Positions 1-6,641 of a stretch of DNA of 7,745 bases are shown here, in pieces. The DNA comes from Candidatus Hydrogenedentota bacterium (GTDB taxonomy: Bacteria > Hydrogenedentota > Hydrogenedentia > Hydrogenedentales > SLHB01), in NCBI GenBank assembly GCA_016934125.1, contig JAFGTL010000487.1, positions 1-7,745 of the forward strand. Direction: 5' to 3'. The notes under the pieces are model-generated. The model saw only the letters and a list, made by a program, of their open reading frames with translations, ran no database searches and had not been told where the DNA came from. The position numbers and the translations under genes are program-made. Position 1 is the stretch's first letter. Every line of letters starts with the position of its first letter.

Positions 1-2211
1 GCCGAACTGGCCGTAGACGGCCCAGTTCAACGGGCGCGTCGTGCCGTCCATGTTCATCCAACTGGGCGCGCGTGCGGGATGCCGCGCGACGAGTTCCGCC
101 CACCCGGAGGTTTCGAGGGCGCGCGCGTGCCAGCCGAGGCCGTTGGCGTATCCCCCACCCCGGTTGTCCTTCGCGTCGGGCTCATCGGGGGCGAAGATGA
201 AGGCGACGCGCTCGTGCATGCGGAGCACGTCGCTGTGCATGCAGGAGGTGGGCAGGCCAACCTGCTCGCAGATATCCGGGCTGCGCATCACCCAGGTGAG
301 CAGGTTCATGTGCATCGATTGGGCCATGTCGGGCGGGACGTGGATCGAACTCCGCGGGAAGAGGAAGGGCACCACGCGGAACCGGGCGGCCACGTGGCGG
401 CCGTCCGACAGGACGATGCCGGCGACGTGGTAGTCGCCGGGGCGCAATGGCTCGGGCAGCGTGGCCACGCCGAGGGCGACATTCCCCGGGAATCCGGCGC
501 CGCAGATGCGCGCGCCGGCAAGCGCCTTGCCATCGAGGGCGATGCCGGCCAACTCGCCGGCGTCGCCGGCGCTGCGGCGTGCGTACACGTACAACCTGTC
601 CAGTTGGCCGCTTGCGCCGGGCGCGGCGGTCACGTAATCGAGTGTCACGCCCGGATCGGTGTAGGGAATCGCGACGGACACGTCGTCGCCGTTGACGACG
701 CGGAGCGTCACGTCCGCGGCGTCGCCTGCGGGCCGGCGGCGGAACCGGATGTACACCTCTCCGCATTGCGCCGGTTCGAGCGTTCGCGGCGCCGCCCGAT
801 ACCACACGACGCCGGGCGCATCCCATTCGCTTGCGACGAAATCGACGTAGCTGTCTTCGACGGGCCGCCCGTTGAGTTCGACGGTGTCGGCCAACCGCAG
901 CGGCACGGGCCCGTCGTTCCTATACGCTACGCGGAGGGCGCCGAACTCGGCATGCTCGTCGTAGAGGCGCTGGAGGGCGGTCAGATTCAGCCCGGCGGTG
1001 GGCTGGCGGCCTTCGACAGCCTGCGATGCGGCGGGCGGCGCGGGGTCGGGCATGTAGTAGGCCGCGAGCAGGCGGAGCGGGCCGCCGGCAGGCATGGGCG
1101 GCTTCCCGGCCCAGGCCGATACGGCAGGCCCGGCCAGTTCGATCCGCCGGATGAGCGCGTCCCGATCCGCATCCATTCCGGCGATGCGAAGCTCGTGCAC
1201 GCCGGCCGTATGCGGCCCGGGGATGGCCACGTAGAAGTCTTGATCGCGCTCGTAGAATCGGGCCGCGTCGAATTCGCCAATGGGGGCGCCGTCCCAGAGG
1301 ACACGCAGGACGCGATGGGAATCGCGGGTGCTGCGGATGGTGATCTTGGCCATGGCCGGCTCGGCCGACTCGTGCGTTGCAACGAAGGCGGCCAGGGCGA
1401 AGGCGTATCGCGTCTCATTCGCGTAGCGCCGGGCGATAGGGAATCCGCCGTCATCCTGCGCCGGCATCGGCCCCTGGCCGGGGGCGTACAGCCAGCCGTC
1501 GGCGCCCTCGATGTAGTAGGGCGGGCGCATATCCGGCGGATCCGCCCAGTCCAGGGTGAGTGCATGCCACGCCGTCGCTTGGCGTGCGCGTGCCCAGGCC
1601 GCGCGCATCTGGGCTTGGGCGCCCGGGCCGGCGGCGCCGGCCGGGCCGAGGTCGAGCTTCACGGACAGGTTGTCGATGGAGTTGGACACGATCGTCTTGA
1701 GGCCGCTGTAGTTGTCGAGGACAAGGCGCACCCAGAGTTCGGTGCCGCCGGTAACGGCCTGGGCGAGGGAATCGGGCACGGTGAGCGGCGCGGATTGCCA
1801 TCCCGCCGCGTCGCCTTCCTGATCGGAACTGTTGGCGGCGAGTTCCCAGTCGAGCCCGTTCCTGGAGACGTACAGCGTGTTCCGGCCGCCCCAGTTGGGC
1901 CCGTTAGCGCGTTGCTCGACGGTAATCTCGACCGTCTGGATCACGCGTTCGCCGTAGAAGCGGTAGGTGAGGGTGCGGTTCCGGTTCGGGCCGGACGTCG
2001 TGACGGCGCCGTCACTCCAGCAGTCGATGTCGACGTTATCGAGGGCCGCTTCGCGCAGGAAGCGGGGGGTGTCGAAGTCATCGGTGAACGAGAACGAGTC
2101 GGGGGTGTCTTCGTCGGGGGCAATGAGAATGCCCGGTTCGGCGGCCGCAGCAAACGCCGCCAAGGCGGCCGTCAGCCAGAACCCCGCTATGCCATGCCTG
2201 AAACGAGCCAT
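1..2211 (-). CDS. Large secreted multidomain protein, putative glycoside-hydrolase-like; 3' end outside window
   Basis: The frame stays open from an ATG at 2211 to the left edge, giving 737 residues with no stop, so the C-terminus is missing. The start is supported by AGGAGA at 2223-2218, seven bases after its AGGAG core, and by a classical signal peptide: charged MARFRH, a hydrophobic Ala-rich core, and likely cleavage after Ala24. Residues about 40-190 look like a beta-sandwich, with many Trp/Tyr/Asn (NGPNWGGRNTLYVS, ELWVRLVLDNYSG). Residues about 285-360 form a second beta-rich module (VLWDGAPIGEF, AGVHELRIAGMDAD). From about residue 625 the sequence becomes enzyme-like: a His/Met-rich stretch, FIFAPDEPDAKDN at 671-683, and a GGGYANGLG loop. 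It then has NMDGTTRPLNWAVYGQFG at 720-737. Acidic DEPD plus NW..YGQ resembles uncharacterised TIM-barrel-like proteins of Planctomycetes and Lentisphaerae. I recall this from memory and it is unproven. It lies 22 bases downstream of the glutaminase-A-like gene and is probably cotranscribed with it. Substrate and activity are unknown. Confidence 0.85.
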   Translation of the reverse strand, partial: MARFRHGIAGFWLTAALAAFAAAAEPGILIAPDEDTPDSFSFTDDFDTPRFLREAALDNVDIDCWSDGAVTTSGPNRNRTLTYRFYGERVIQTVEITVEQRANGPNWGGRNTLYVSRNGLDWELAANSSDQEGDAAGWQSAPLTVPDSLAQAVTGGTELWVRLVLDNYSGLKTIVSNSIDNLSVKLDLGPAGAAGPGAQAQMRAAWARARQATAWHALTLDWADPPDMRPPYYIEGADGWLYAPGQGPMPAQDDGGFPIARRYANETRYAFALAAFVATHESAEPAMAKITIRSTRDSHRVLRVLWDGAPIGEFDAARFYERDQDFYVAIPGPHTAGVHELRIAGMDADRDALIRRIELAGPAVSAWAGKPPMPAGGPLRLLAAYYMPDPAPPAASQAVEGRQPTAGLNLTALQRLYDEHAEFGALRVAYRNDGPVPLRLADTVELNGRPVEDSYVDFVASEWDAPGVVWYRAAPRTLEPAQCGEVYIRFRRRPAGDAADVTLRVVNGDDVSVAIPYTDPGVTLDYVTAAPGASGQLDRLYVYARRSAGDAGELAGIALDGKALAGARICGAGFPGNVALGVATLPEPLRPGDYHVAGIVLSDGRHVAARFRVVPFLFPRSSIHVPPDMAQSMHMNLLTWVMRSPDICEQVGLPTSCMHSDVLRMHERVAFIFAPDEPDAKDNRGGGYANGLGWHARALETSGWAELVARHPARAPSWMNMDGTTRPLNWAVYGQFG

Positions 2212-2233
2212 TCCTTGTCTCCTGGCGGCGCGC

Positions 2234-4315
2234 CTAGCGGGCCCCGCGCTCCGCCCACTTGCGCCACGTGGCGCCGTCCTCTAACAGCTTGATGTAGATG
2301 CCGCCGATGACAGGCCGGGCGCGGAAGTGGATATGCTCGGCCGTCTTCGTGTCATACCAGTCGGTGAACGGCACGCGATCGGGGGTTTCGTTGCAGAATC
2401 GATACAGCGGGGCGATCAATGCTTCGAAGTCGGACTGGGACGAGGCCAGCGTGGCCGACCACACGAGCCAGTCGCTCTTCGTGTAGTCTTTGCGGCAATC
2501 GAGGGGCAGGCCGAAGCGGTTCTGGATGGTGAGGTAATAGGCGACCTCCGTGTCGGCCACCGTGTCGGGGAACAGGCCGAGGCCGAGAATCTTGTCCCAT
2601 ACCAGGTTGTACTTCATGCTCCAGGTGTCGGGGCGGTCGAAGGTGAGGCGGTAATGATCGCCTGCGGCGGCCATGGCCTGCCATTGCTGTGCCATCTCAC
2701 GGGCGGCCGCGGCGTAGGCGGTCGCGTCGTCCTTCTTATCGAGCATATCGCAGAGCATGGCGTATGCCCCCAGGGCATTGATGGCTTTGAGTGATAGATT
2801 GGCGTTGTGGGCCAGATGCCCGGCGAAATCGTCCGTACAGAGCTGGTTCTCGGGATCGAGGCCCTTCTCCTTAAGGTAATCCGCCCATTGGGTGAGGAGT
2901 TCCCAGTGCTTGGCGGCGAAGGCAGCCGAGCCTTCGGCCCGGGCCGCGGCCGCGGCCATGAGGATCATGTTTCCGCATTCCTCGACGGGCATTTGCCCCT
3001 CGATGGACTCGGTGCGGTATACCTGGCCGTTGGCTTTGGGATACCGGCCGACATCGTGGGGGGCGAAGTCCCATTTCCAGTCGCCCGACGCGGCGAAGTC
3101 GAACACGGGTTCCATCATGCCCTTGAGCAGGGCGGGGCAGAGCAGCGCGAAGAAGGGCGAGGCGGGATAGGAGACGTCCACGGTGCCGGTGCAGCCGTTG
3201 GAAGCGCATTCCTTGTGAAAGAACCACGGGGTGCCGTCGGGCCCCTGGACGATTTTGCCGCTCGCGAAGGTGTGGCGGTAGCCGAGGGCGGCCAGTCGGG
3301 CGTACTGCTCGCCACCGGCGCGCCGGGCATCGGCGGTGAGTTCGTCATCGAGGGCGCGGCAGCGGGCGGCGATGTCGGCGCGGGCGCCGAGGCAGGCGTC
3401 GAGCATGGCGTTGAACCTGCCGTAATGGGCGAACCACCAGGGCCGGAGCCGCTGGTGCATGTATTCGATGGAGTAGACGTCATCGTAGGCGAGGGTGAGT
3501 TGGCGCTGCACCGGCGTGGCGCCAACCGAGCCCAGGGGAAACGCGCATGCGATGACGGGCCAGTCGTCCTTGGCGGGGCGGGGCTGGCGCGTGTCGTCTT
3601 TGGCTGGGATCGCGCCGCCGGCGCAGAACGTCTTCCGGGCGTCATCGGCACCGGCCACTACGCCGGCTGCGCCGCCGGCTTCGGGCAGCGCCACGTAGAA
3701 GTAGCCCCAATCGATGCAGATGCGATCGCCGTCTTTCTCGAGTATGGGCTGATCCTTCGAGCCGAACCGGAACAGGGCGACGCCCTGCGGGCCGGCGGCG
3801 CGCTCCCAGGCCACCTCCTGCTCGGCCTTGTTGACAACCCATTCAGCCGTCGCGTCGAAGTAGAGCTGAACTTCATGGGAGCCGCCGTCAGCGGCGCGGG
3901 CTTCGAAGTCGAGAAACGTCACCGGGGACGAGAGCAGCGCAAGGTCGTCGGGCAGCATGGGCGTGGTGAAGGTGACGCGGAGTTCGACGCCGCCGGCCTG
4001 GAACGCGTACTCGGTCTGCGTAGGCCGCACCGACACGCCGGACTGCGTGGCGGTCGCGGAACATTCGTTCGTGGCCCCCATGAACCGGTAGGCCACGCCG
4101 TCTACGCGCAGGATGCCCGTCATGGCCTTCACCGCGCCTGTCCAGTGGGCGGGCCAGGCGTCGTAGAGGGCATCGGCCGGCGACCACACGCTGGTATAGG
4201 GATCGAGCGTGACGAGCGGAACCGCCGGGGGCCGGAAGGGCTGCAGATCGGCCGACGGAGCCCCCGCGCCGGCGGTGAGCAGCGACAATACGATAGGCAG
4301 CGTGTGCTGAGTCAT
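2234..4315 (-). CDS. Exported glutaminase-A-like protein (DUF4964/DUF5127/DUF4965/DUF1793 architecture)
   Basis: This 693-residue protein has the layout of the bacterial glutaminase A family, related to fungal GtaA. I assign approximate segments: a DUF4964-like N-terminus (about 20-75, PAVPLVTLDPYTSVWS then DGVAYRFMG), a DUF5127-like beta-rich region (80-310), DUF4965 (310-485) and DUF1793 (490-665), the last two probably forming a helical-barrel catalytic part. Hallmark stretches are HKECASNGCTG (367-377), FAPHDVGRYPKANGQVY (417-433), QMPVEECGNM (441-450), NANLSLKAINALG (504-516), DTWSMKYNLVWDKILGLGLF (563-582) and ARPVIGGIYIKLL (666-678). The length suits a full-length family member. An N-terminal hydrophobic segment ending near AGAGA-PSA suggests export, although the n-region has no Lys or Arg. 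The ATG at 4315 follows AGGAGGAG closely. Fungal members are described as extracellular glutaminases. Many bacterial members lie among glycan-degradation genes, so the real substrate here may be a glycoconjugate or an amide, and glutaminase activity should not be assumed. Confidence 0.93.
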   Translation of the reverse strand: MTQHTLPIVLSLLTAGAGAPSADLQPFRPPAVPLVTLDPYTSVWSPADALYDAWPAHWTGAVKAMTGILRVDGVAYRFMGATNECSATATQSGVSVRPTQTEYAFQAGGVELRVTFTTPMLPDDLALLSSPVTFLDFEARAADGGSHEVQLYFDATAEWVVNKAEQEVAWERAAGPQGVALFRFGSKDQPILEKDGDRICIDWGYFYVALPEAGGAAGVVAGADDARKTFCAGGAIPAKDDTRQPRPAKDDWPVIACAFPLGSVGATPVQRQLTLAYDDVYSIEYMHQRLRPWWFAHYGRFNAMLDACLGARADIAARCRALDDELTADARRAGGEQYARLAALGYRHTFASGKIVQGPDGTPWFFHKECASNGCTGTVDVSYPASPFFALLCPALLKGMMEPVFDFAASGDWKWDFAPHDVGRYPKANGQVYRTESIEGQMPVEECGNMILMAAAAARAEGSAAFAAKHWELLTQWADYLKEKGLDPENQLCTDDFAGHLAHNANLSLKAINALGAYAMLCDMLDKKDDATAYAAAAREMAQQWQAMAAAGDHYRLTFDRPDTWSMKYNLVWDKILGLGLFPDTVADTEVAYYLTIQNRFGLPLDCRKDYTKSDWLVWSATLASSQSDFEALIAPLYRFCNETPDRVPFTDWYDTKTAEHIHFRARPVIGGIYIKLLEDGATWRKWAERGAR

Positions 4316-4415
4316 GGAACGGCTCTCCTCCTGAACGTGGCACGGCCTGAAGCCGGGCCCGAATGGTGTGATTCGCAGTCGATGGGGCAGGATGACAGGA
4401 GCGCGCAGGGGAAGT

Positions 4416-4453
4416 CAACCGGACGGCCGTTCACGGTGGATTGGGGCCGGTTG
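4416..4453. repeat. 7-base inverted repeat flanking an 8-base palindrome (possible operator)
   Basis: CAACCGG at 4416-4422 is the exact reverse complement of CCGGTTG at 4447-4453, with 24 bases between. Directly inside the left arm lies the self-complementary ACGGCCGT (4423-4430). The left arm overlaps a minus-strand TTGACT (4418-4413) that could be the -35 box of the glutaminase-A-like operon. The arrangement fits a repressor site, but short palindromes are frequent in GC-rich DNA and no regulator gene is present in the window. Confidence 0.25.
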
Positions 4454-4494
4454 TCGGGCGGGGCAGCCGCGATGGCGGCCATTGCGCGGGACAG

Positions 4495-4524
4495 TTAACA
4501 CCGGGTTCGCGATTGTGGTACCGT
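4495..4524 (+). promoter_or_regulatory. Candidate sigma70-like promoter for the beta-barrel gene
   Basis: TTAACA at 4495-4500 matches the TTGACA -35 consensus at five of six bases. TACCGT at 4519-4524 keeps the first, second and last bases of the TATAAT -10 box, with an 18-base spacer. It would give a leader of roughly 50 bases before the ATG at 4583. The -10 match is weak, and the organism's sigma-factor preferences are unknown. Confidence 0.3.
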
Positions 4525-4582
4525 ATGGCGATTTCGGCGGTAGAGCATTCCGGGCGTCCAGGCCCGTGAGGAGGAGTGGACG

Positions 4583-5575
4583 ATGCAGATCATGGTGTGG
4601 CGCAAGATGCGGTTTGTCGCGATGGCGGCGGTGACGGTGCTGGCCGTGCAGGCGGCATGGGCGCAGAGCGACTATTTCCTTTGGCTGAATCCGAAGGTGA
4701 ACGACTTCGCCTTCATCGGCGAGGCGGACGCCGCGCACTACGCCTCGGCGGACGTGGATCGGCGGCCTTCGAGCCTGGCGATGACAAAGTATACGCTGCG
4801 GCTGCGGTATCCCTTCGCGCGGACGGAGTCGAGCGAATGGATCGGATCGCTCGATGTGGGCGTGTGGGATCTCGAGGGGGCCCCGAAGCTCCAGCGGTCG
4901 CGGACGCGGTTGCCGGGCGAGCTCTATGATCTCGACGCAGGCGCCACGTACCGCCGGTTTCTCGACAATGGCTGGCTGGTGGGCGGCAACCTGCGGCTCG
5001 GCTCGGCCAGCGATGAGCCCTTCACCAGCTTCGACGAGACGCGACTCGGCGGCACGGGGTTCGTCCGGATTCCACACCTCGAGTACACGGCCTGGTTGCT
5101 GTTCCTCGATGCGGACACGGGCCGCGACTTGCCCATCGTGCCGGGGTTCGGCTACCAGTTCCCCATCAGCAAACATGCGTGGGCCGTGGTCGGCGTGCCC
5201 ATTCTCGCGGCCGGTGGCAAGATCGGGGAGAAGGTAGGGTTCAACGCCGTTTACGCAATCACGCAGGGCGGACATGCCGAGGTCTCCTACGCACCCATTG
5301 AATCCGTGAAGGCCTATGCGGGATTCGACTGGGACAGGAAGCGTTTTCTGCTGGCCGGGCGGGACGACTCGGGCGATCGGCTGGAATTCGAGGAGAAACG
5401 GGCCTACGCGGGCGTCGAGTGGGCCGTGACGGAGAACTGGGCGCTTGATCTCGGCGGGGGCTACGCCTTCGATCGATCGGTATCCGAGGGCGACGACGAT
5501 CACGAGCGCAACGACACGGCCCTCGATATCGAGGCCGGCTGGTTCGTCCGCGTCGGCGGGGCGCTTCGCTTCTAG
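4583..5575 (+). CDS. Outer-membrane beta-barrel protein, function unknown
   Basis: The 330-residue product starts with a signal peptide: Arg7 and Lys8, a hydrophobic core FVAMAAVTVLAV, then AWA-Q with likely cleavage after Ala27. The mature part, about 300 residues, is a run of short alternating amphipathic strands separated by charged turns, for example YTLRLRYPF (70-78), WLVGGNLRL (131-139), KAYAGFDW (243-250), RAYAGVEW (273-280) and WALDLGGGYAF (286-296). It ends WFVRVGGALRF, with the terminal Phe used for insertion by the BAM machinery. I count roughly 12 strands. The pattern of PGFGYQF / VVGVPIL / VSYAPI followed by the last strands is reminiscent of DUF6268-type barrel proteins. That is a guess from pattern, not a domain hit. 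AGGAGGAG at 4569-4576 sits six bases before the ATG. Internal Met4 or Met9 could also serve as start and would keep the signal peptide. It is divergent from the secreted-enzyme operon and convergent with the dehydrogenases. A role in uptake or envelope structure is possible but unproven. Confidence 0.88.
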   Translation: MQIMVWRKMRFVAMAAVTVLAVQAAWAQSDYFLWLNPKVNDFAFIGEADAAHYASADVDRRPSSLAMTKYTLRLRYPFARTESSEWIGSLDVGVWDLEGAPKLQRSRTRLPGELYDLDAGATYRRFLDNGWLVGGNLRLGSASDEPFTSFDETRLGGTGFVRIPHLEYTAWLLFLDADTGRDLPIVPGFGYQFPISKHAWAVVGVPILAAGGKIGEKVGFNAVYAITQGGHAEVSYAPIESVKAYAGFDWDRKRFLLAGRDDSGDRLEFEEKRAYAGVEWAVTENWALDLGGGYAFDRSVSEGDDDHERNDTALDIEAGWFVRVGGALRF

Positions 5576-5586
5576 GCGTCGGGGTA

Positions 5587-6624
5587 TCAGGGCTGCACGA
5601 CGACGCGCATGCCGGCATGGGACTCGGCCGTGGCGAAGGCCTCGGCGGCCCGATCGAGCGGGAACCGATGCGAGATGTACTGCTCGGCATCGATGACGCC
5701 GAATGCGATGAGGTCGATGGCCTTGTGGTGATGGCGCGGCATGCAGCCGTGGGCGCCGCACACGAACAGCTCCTTGTAGTGGATGATGTTCGTGTCGAGG
5801 GTGACGTTGGACTTGTCCTTCGGGAGGCCGCCGAAGAAGTTCACCCAGGCCCGGTTTTTGGCCATGGCGATGGCGTCCACCTGGGCTTCAGGCGAGGGGC
5901 AGGCCGTCACGATCACGTCGGCGCCCAGGCCTTGCGTTTCGGCCTTCACGCGGGCAACGGCGTCTTCTTCCGAGGAGCAGATATACACGTCCGCGCCGAA
6001 CCGCTTTGCGTTTTCGAGGCGTGGGCGTGAGCGCTGTACGACGATCACCTTGCCGGCGCCCATCTTGCGCGCCACCTCGATGATCATGCAGCCGATGGGC
6101 CCGGCGCCGATGATGACGACGGTGTCGCCGAAGCGGACGGGCGATAGTTCGAGGGCGTTGAGCACGCAGCCGAGGGGCTCGGCCAGCGCAGCCTGATCGT
6201 AGGAGACGTGGTCGGGGATGGCGTGGACGGGGCCGTAGTTGACGACGATCCGGTTGAGGAGCACGTATTGGGCGAAACTGCCCGGGAACTGGTAGCCCAT
6301 GGCGTAGTTGATCTGGCAGTTGTTGCCGATGCCCGCCTCGCAGAAGGCGCATTCGCCGCAGGGCACATCGGCGCCGATGGCGACGCGATCGCCCACGGCG
6401 AACCGGGTGACGTTCGCGCCCACGGCGGCCACTTGGCCGGCCGATTCGTGGCCCATGATGGCCGGCGGCTTGAGCCGCGGATTGCCGTGGTGGAACATCC
6501 GGATATCCGAGCCGCACACGGCGCAGGCGGCGACCTTGACGAGCACACTGTCGTCGTCGACCTCGGGGGTGGGCGTCTCCTGAACGACGAGCTTCTCGAG
6601 CCCTTCGAGCACGGCTGCCTTCAT
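5587..6624 (-). CDS. Zinc-dependent medium-chain dehydrogenase, sorbitol/threonine dehydrogenase-like, probably NADP(H)
   Basis: This 345-residue protein is a cytoplasmic medium-chain alcohol/polyol dehydrogenase of the usual family length, with an N-terminal GroES-like domain and a central Rossmann domain. Catalytic zinc ligands are visible as Cys37 (CAVCGSD), His59-Glu60 (GHES) and Glu149 (LAEP). The structural zinc site is complete: Cys89, Cys92, Cys95, Cys103. The nucleotide-binding motif is GAGPIG at 173-178. At the end of the second Rossmann strand, where NAD-dependent members have Asp, it reads VIVVQRSRPR (193-202). The acid is replaced by Gln197 and followed by Arg198, Ser199 and Arg200, which points to NADP(H). 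A His-rich stretch CMPRHHHKA (294-302) lies in the C-terminal part of the substrate-side domain. The AEPLGCVLNALE region resembles L-iditol 2-dehydrogenase/threonine dehydrogenase (COG1063) proteins, but the substrate cannot be named. It lies 15 bases after the GatD-like gene, almost certainly in one operon. Its stop lies 11 bases from that of the beta-barrel gene on the other strand. Confidence 0.93.
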   Translation of the reverse strand: MKAAVLEGLEKLVVQETPTPEVDDDSVLVKVAACAVCGSDIRMFHHGNPRLKPPAIMGHESAGQVAAVGANVTRFAVGDRVAIGADVPCGECAFCEAGIGNNCQINYAMGYQFPGSFAQYVLLNRIVVNYGPVHAIPDHVSYDQAALAEPLGCVLNALELSPVRFGDTVVIIGAGPIGCMIIEVARKMGAGKVIVVQRSRPRLENAKRFGADVYICSSEEDAVARVKAETQGLGADVIVTACPSPEAQVDAIAMAKNRAWVNFFGGLPKDKSNVTLDTNIIHYKELFVCGAHGCMPRHHHKAIDLIAFGVIDAEQYISHRFPLDRAAEAFATAESHAGMRVVVQP

Positions 6625-6635
6625 GCGGTGCCTTT

Positions 6636-6641
6636 CTCCTT
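6636..6641 (-). promoter_or_regulatory. Shine-Dalgarno AAGGAG overlapping the upstream stop codon
   Basis: On the minus strand AAGGAG spans 6641-6636, while the TAA stop of the upstream dehydrogenase is 6642-6640, so the two share two bases. The ATG at 6624 follows after 11 bases. This places ribosomes finishing the first gene directly over the start signal of the second. It supports the chosen start and suggests translational coupling of the two dehydrogenases. Confidence 0.6.

Larger units (their letters stand above)
4316..4582. promoter_or_regulatory. Divergent intergenic regulatory region
   Basis: These 267 bases separate the divergent starts of the glutaminase-A-like gene and the beta-barrel gene, so promoters for both should lie here. 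No convincing gene fits: the antisense frame running through it from 2807 to 4498 is a shadow. Visible elements are a TTAACA/TACCGT promoter candidate facing right, TTGACT on the minus strand at 4418-4413 with no good -10 partner, a perfect 7-base inverted repeat CAACCGG (4416-4422) / CCGGTTG (4447-4453), and the 8-base palindrome ACGGCCGT at 4423-4430. No riboswitch or attenuator is recognisable. Confidence 0.6.

Noticed and set aside
79..2292. A 737-codon open frame on the plus strand
   Set aside because: It lies antisense to the secreted protein of 1-2211, which has a ribosome site, a signal peptide and a normal protein composition. The plus-strand product is Gly/Arg/Val/His-rich with no signal or domain, as expected from a GC-biased shadow.
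4460..4490. Imperfect dyad around the ATGGCGGCCAT core as a terminator or operator
   Set aside because: The arms match only with gaps, there is no T-run, and similar GC-rich partial palindromes occur throughout the window.
2807..4498. A 563-codon open frame on the plus strand
   Set aside because: It is antisense to the glutaminase-A-like gene, whose minus-strand product carries strong family motifs throughout. The plus-strand product is low-complexity Gly/Arg/Val sequence.
4415..5761. A 448-codon minus-strand open frame across the beta-barrel gene
   Set aside because: Its product is Arg/Pro/His-rich, it spans the intergenic region and two genes, and it has no recognisable domain. The plus-strand barrel has a strong ribosome site and signal peptide.
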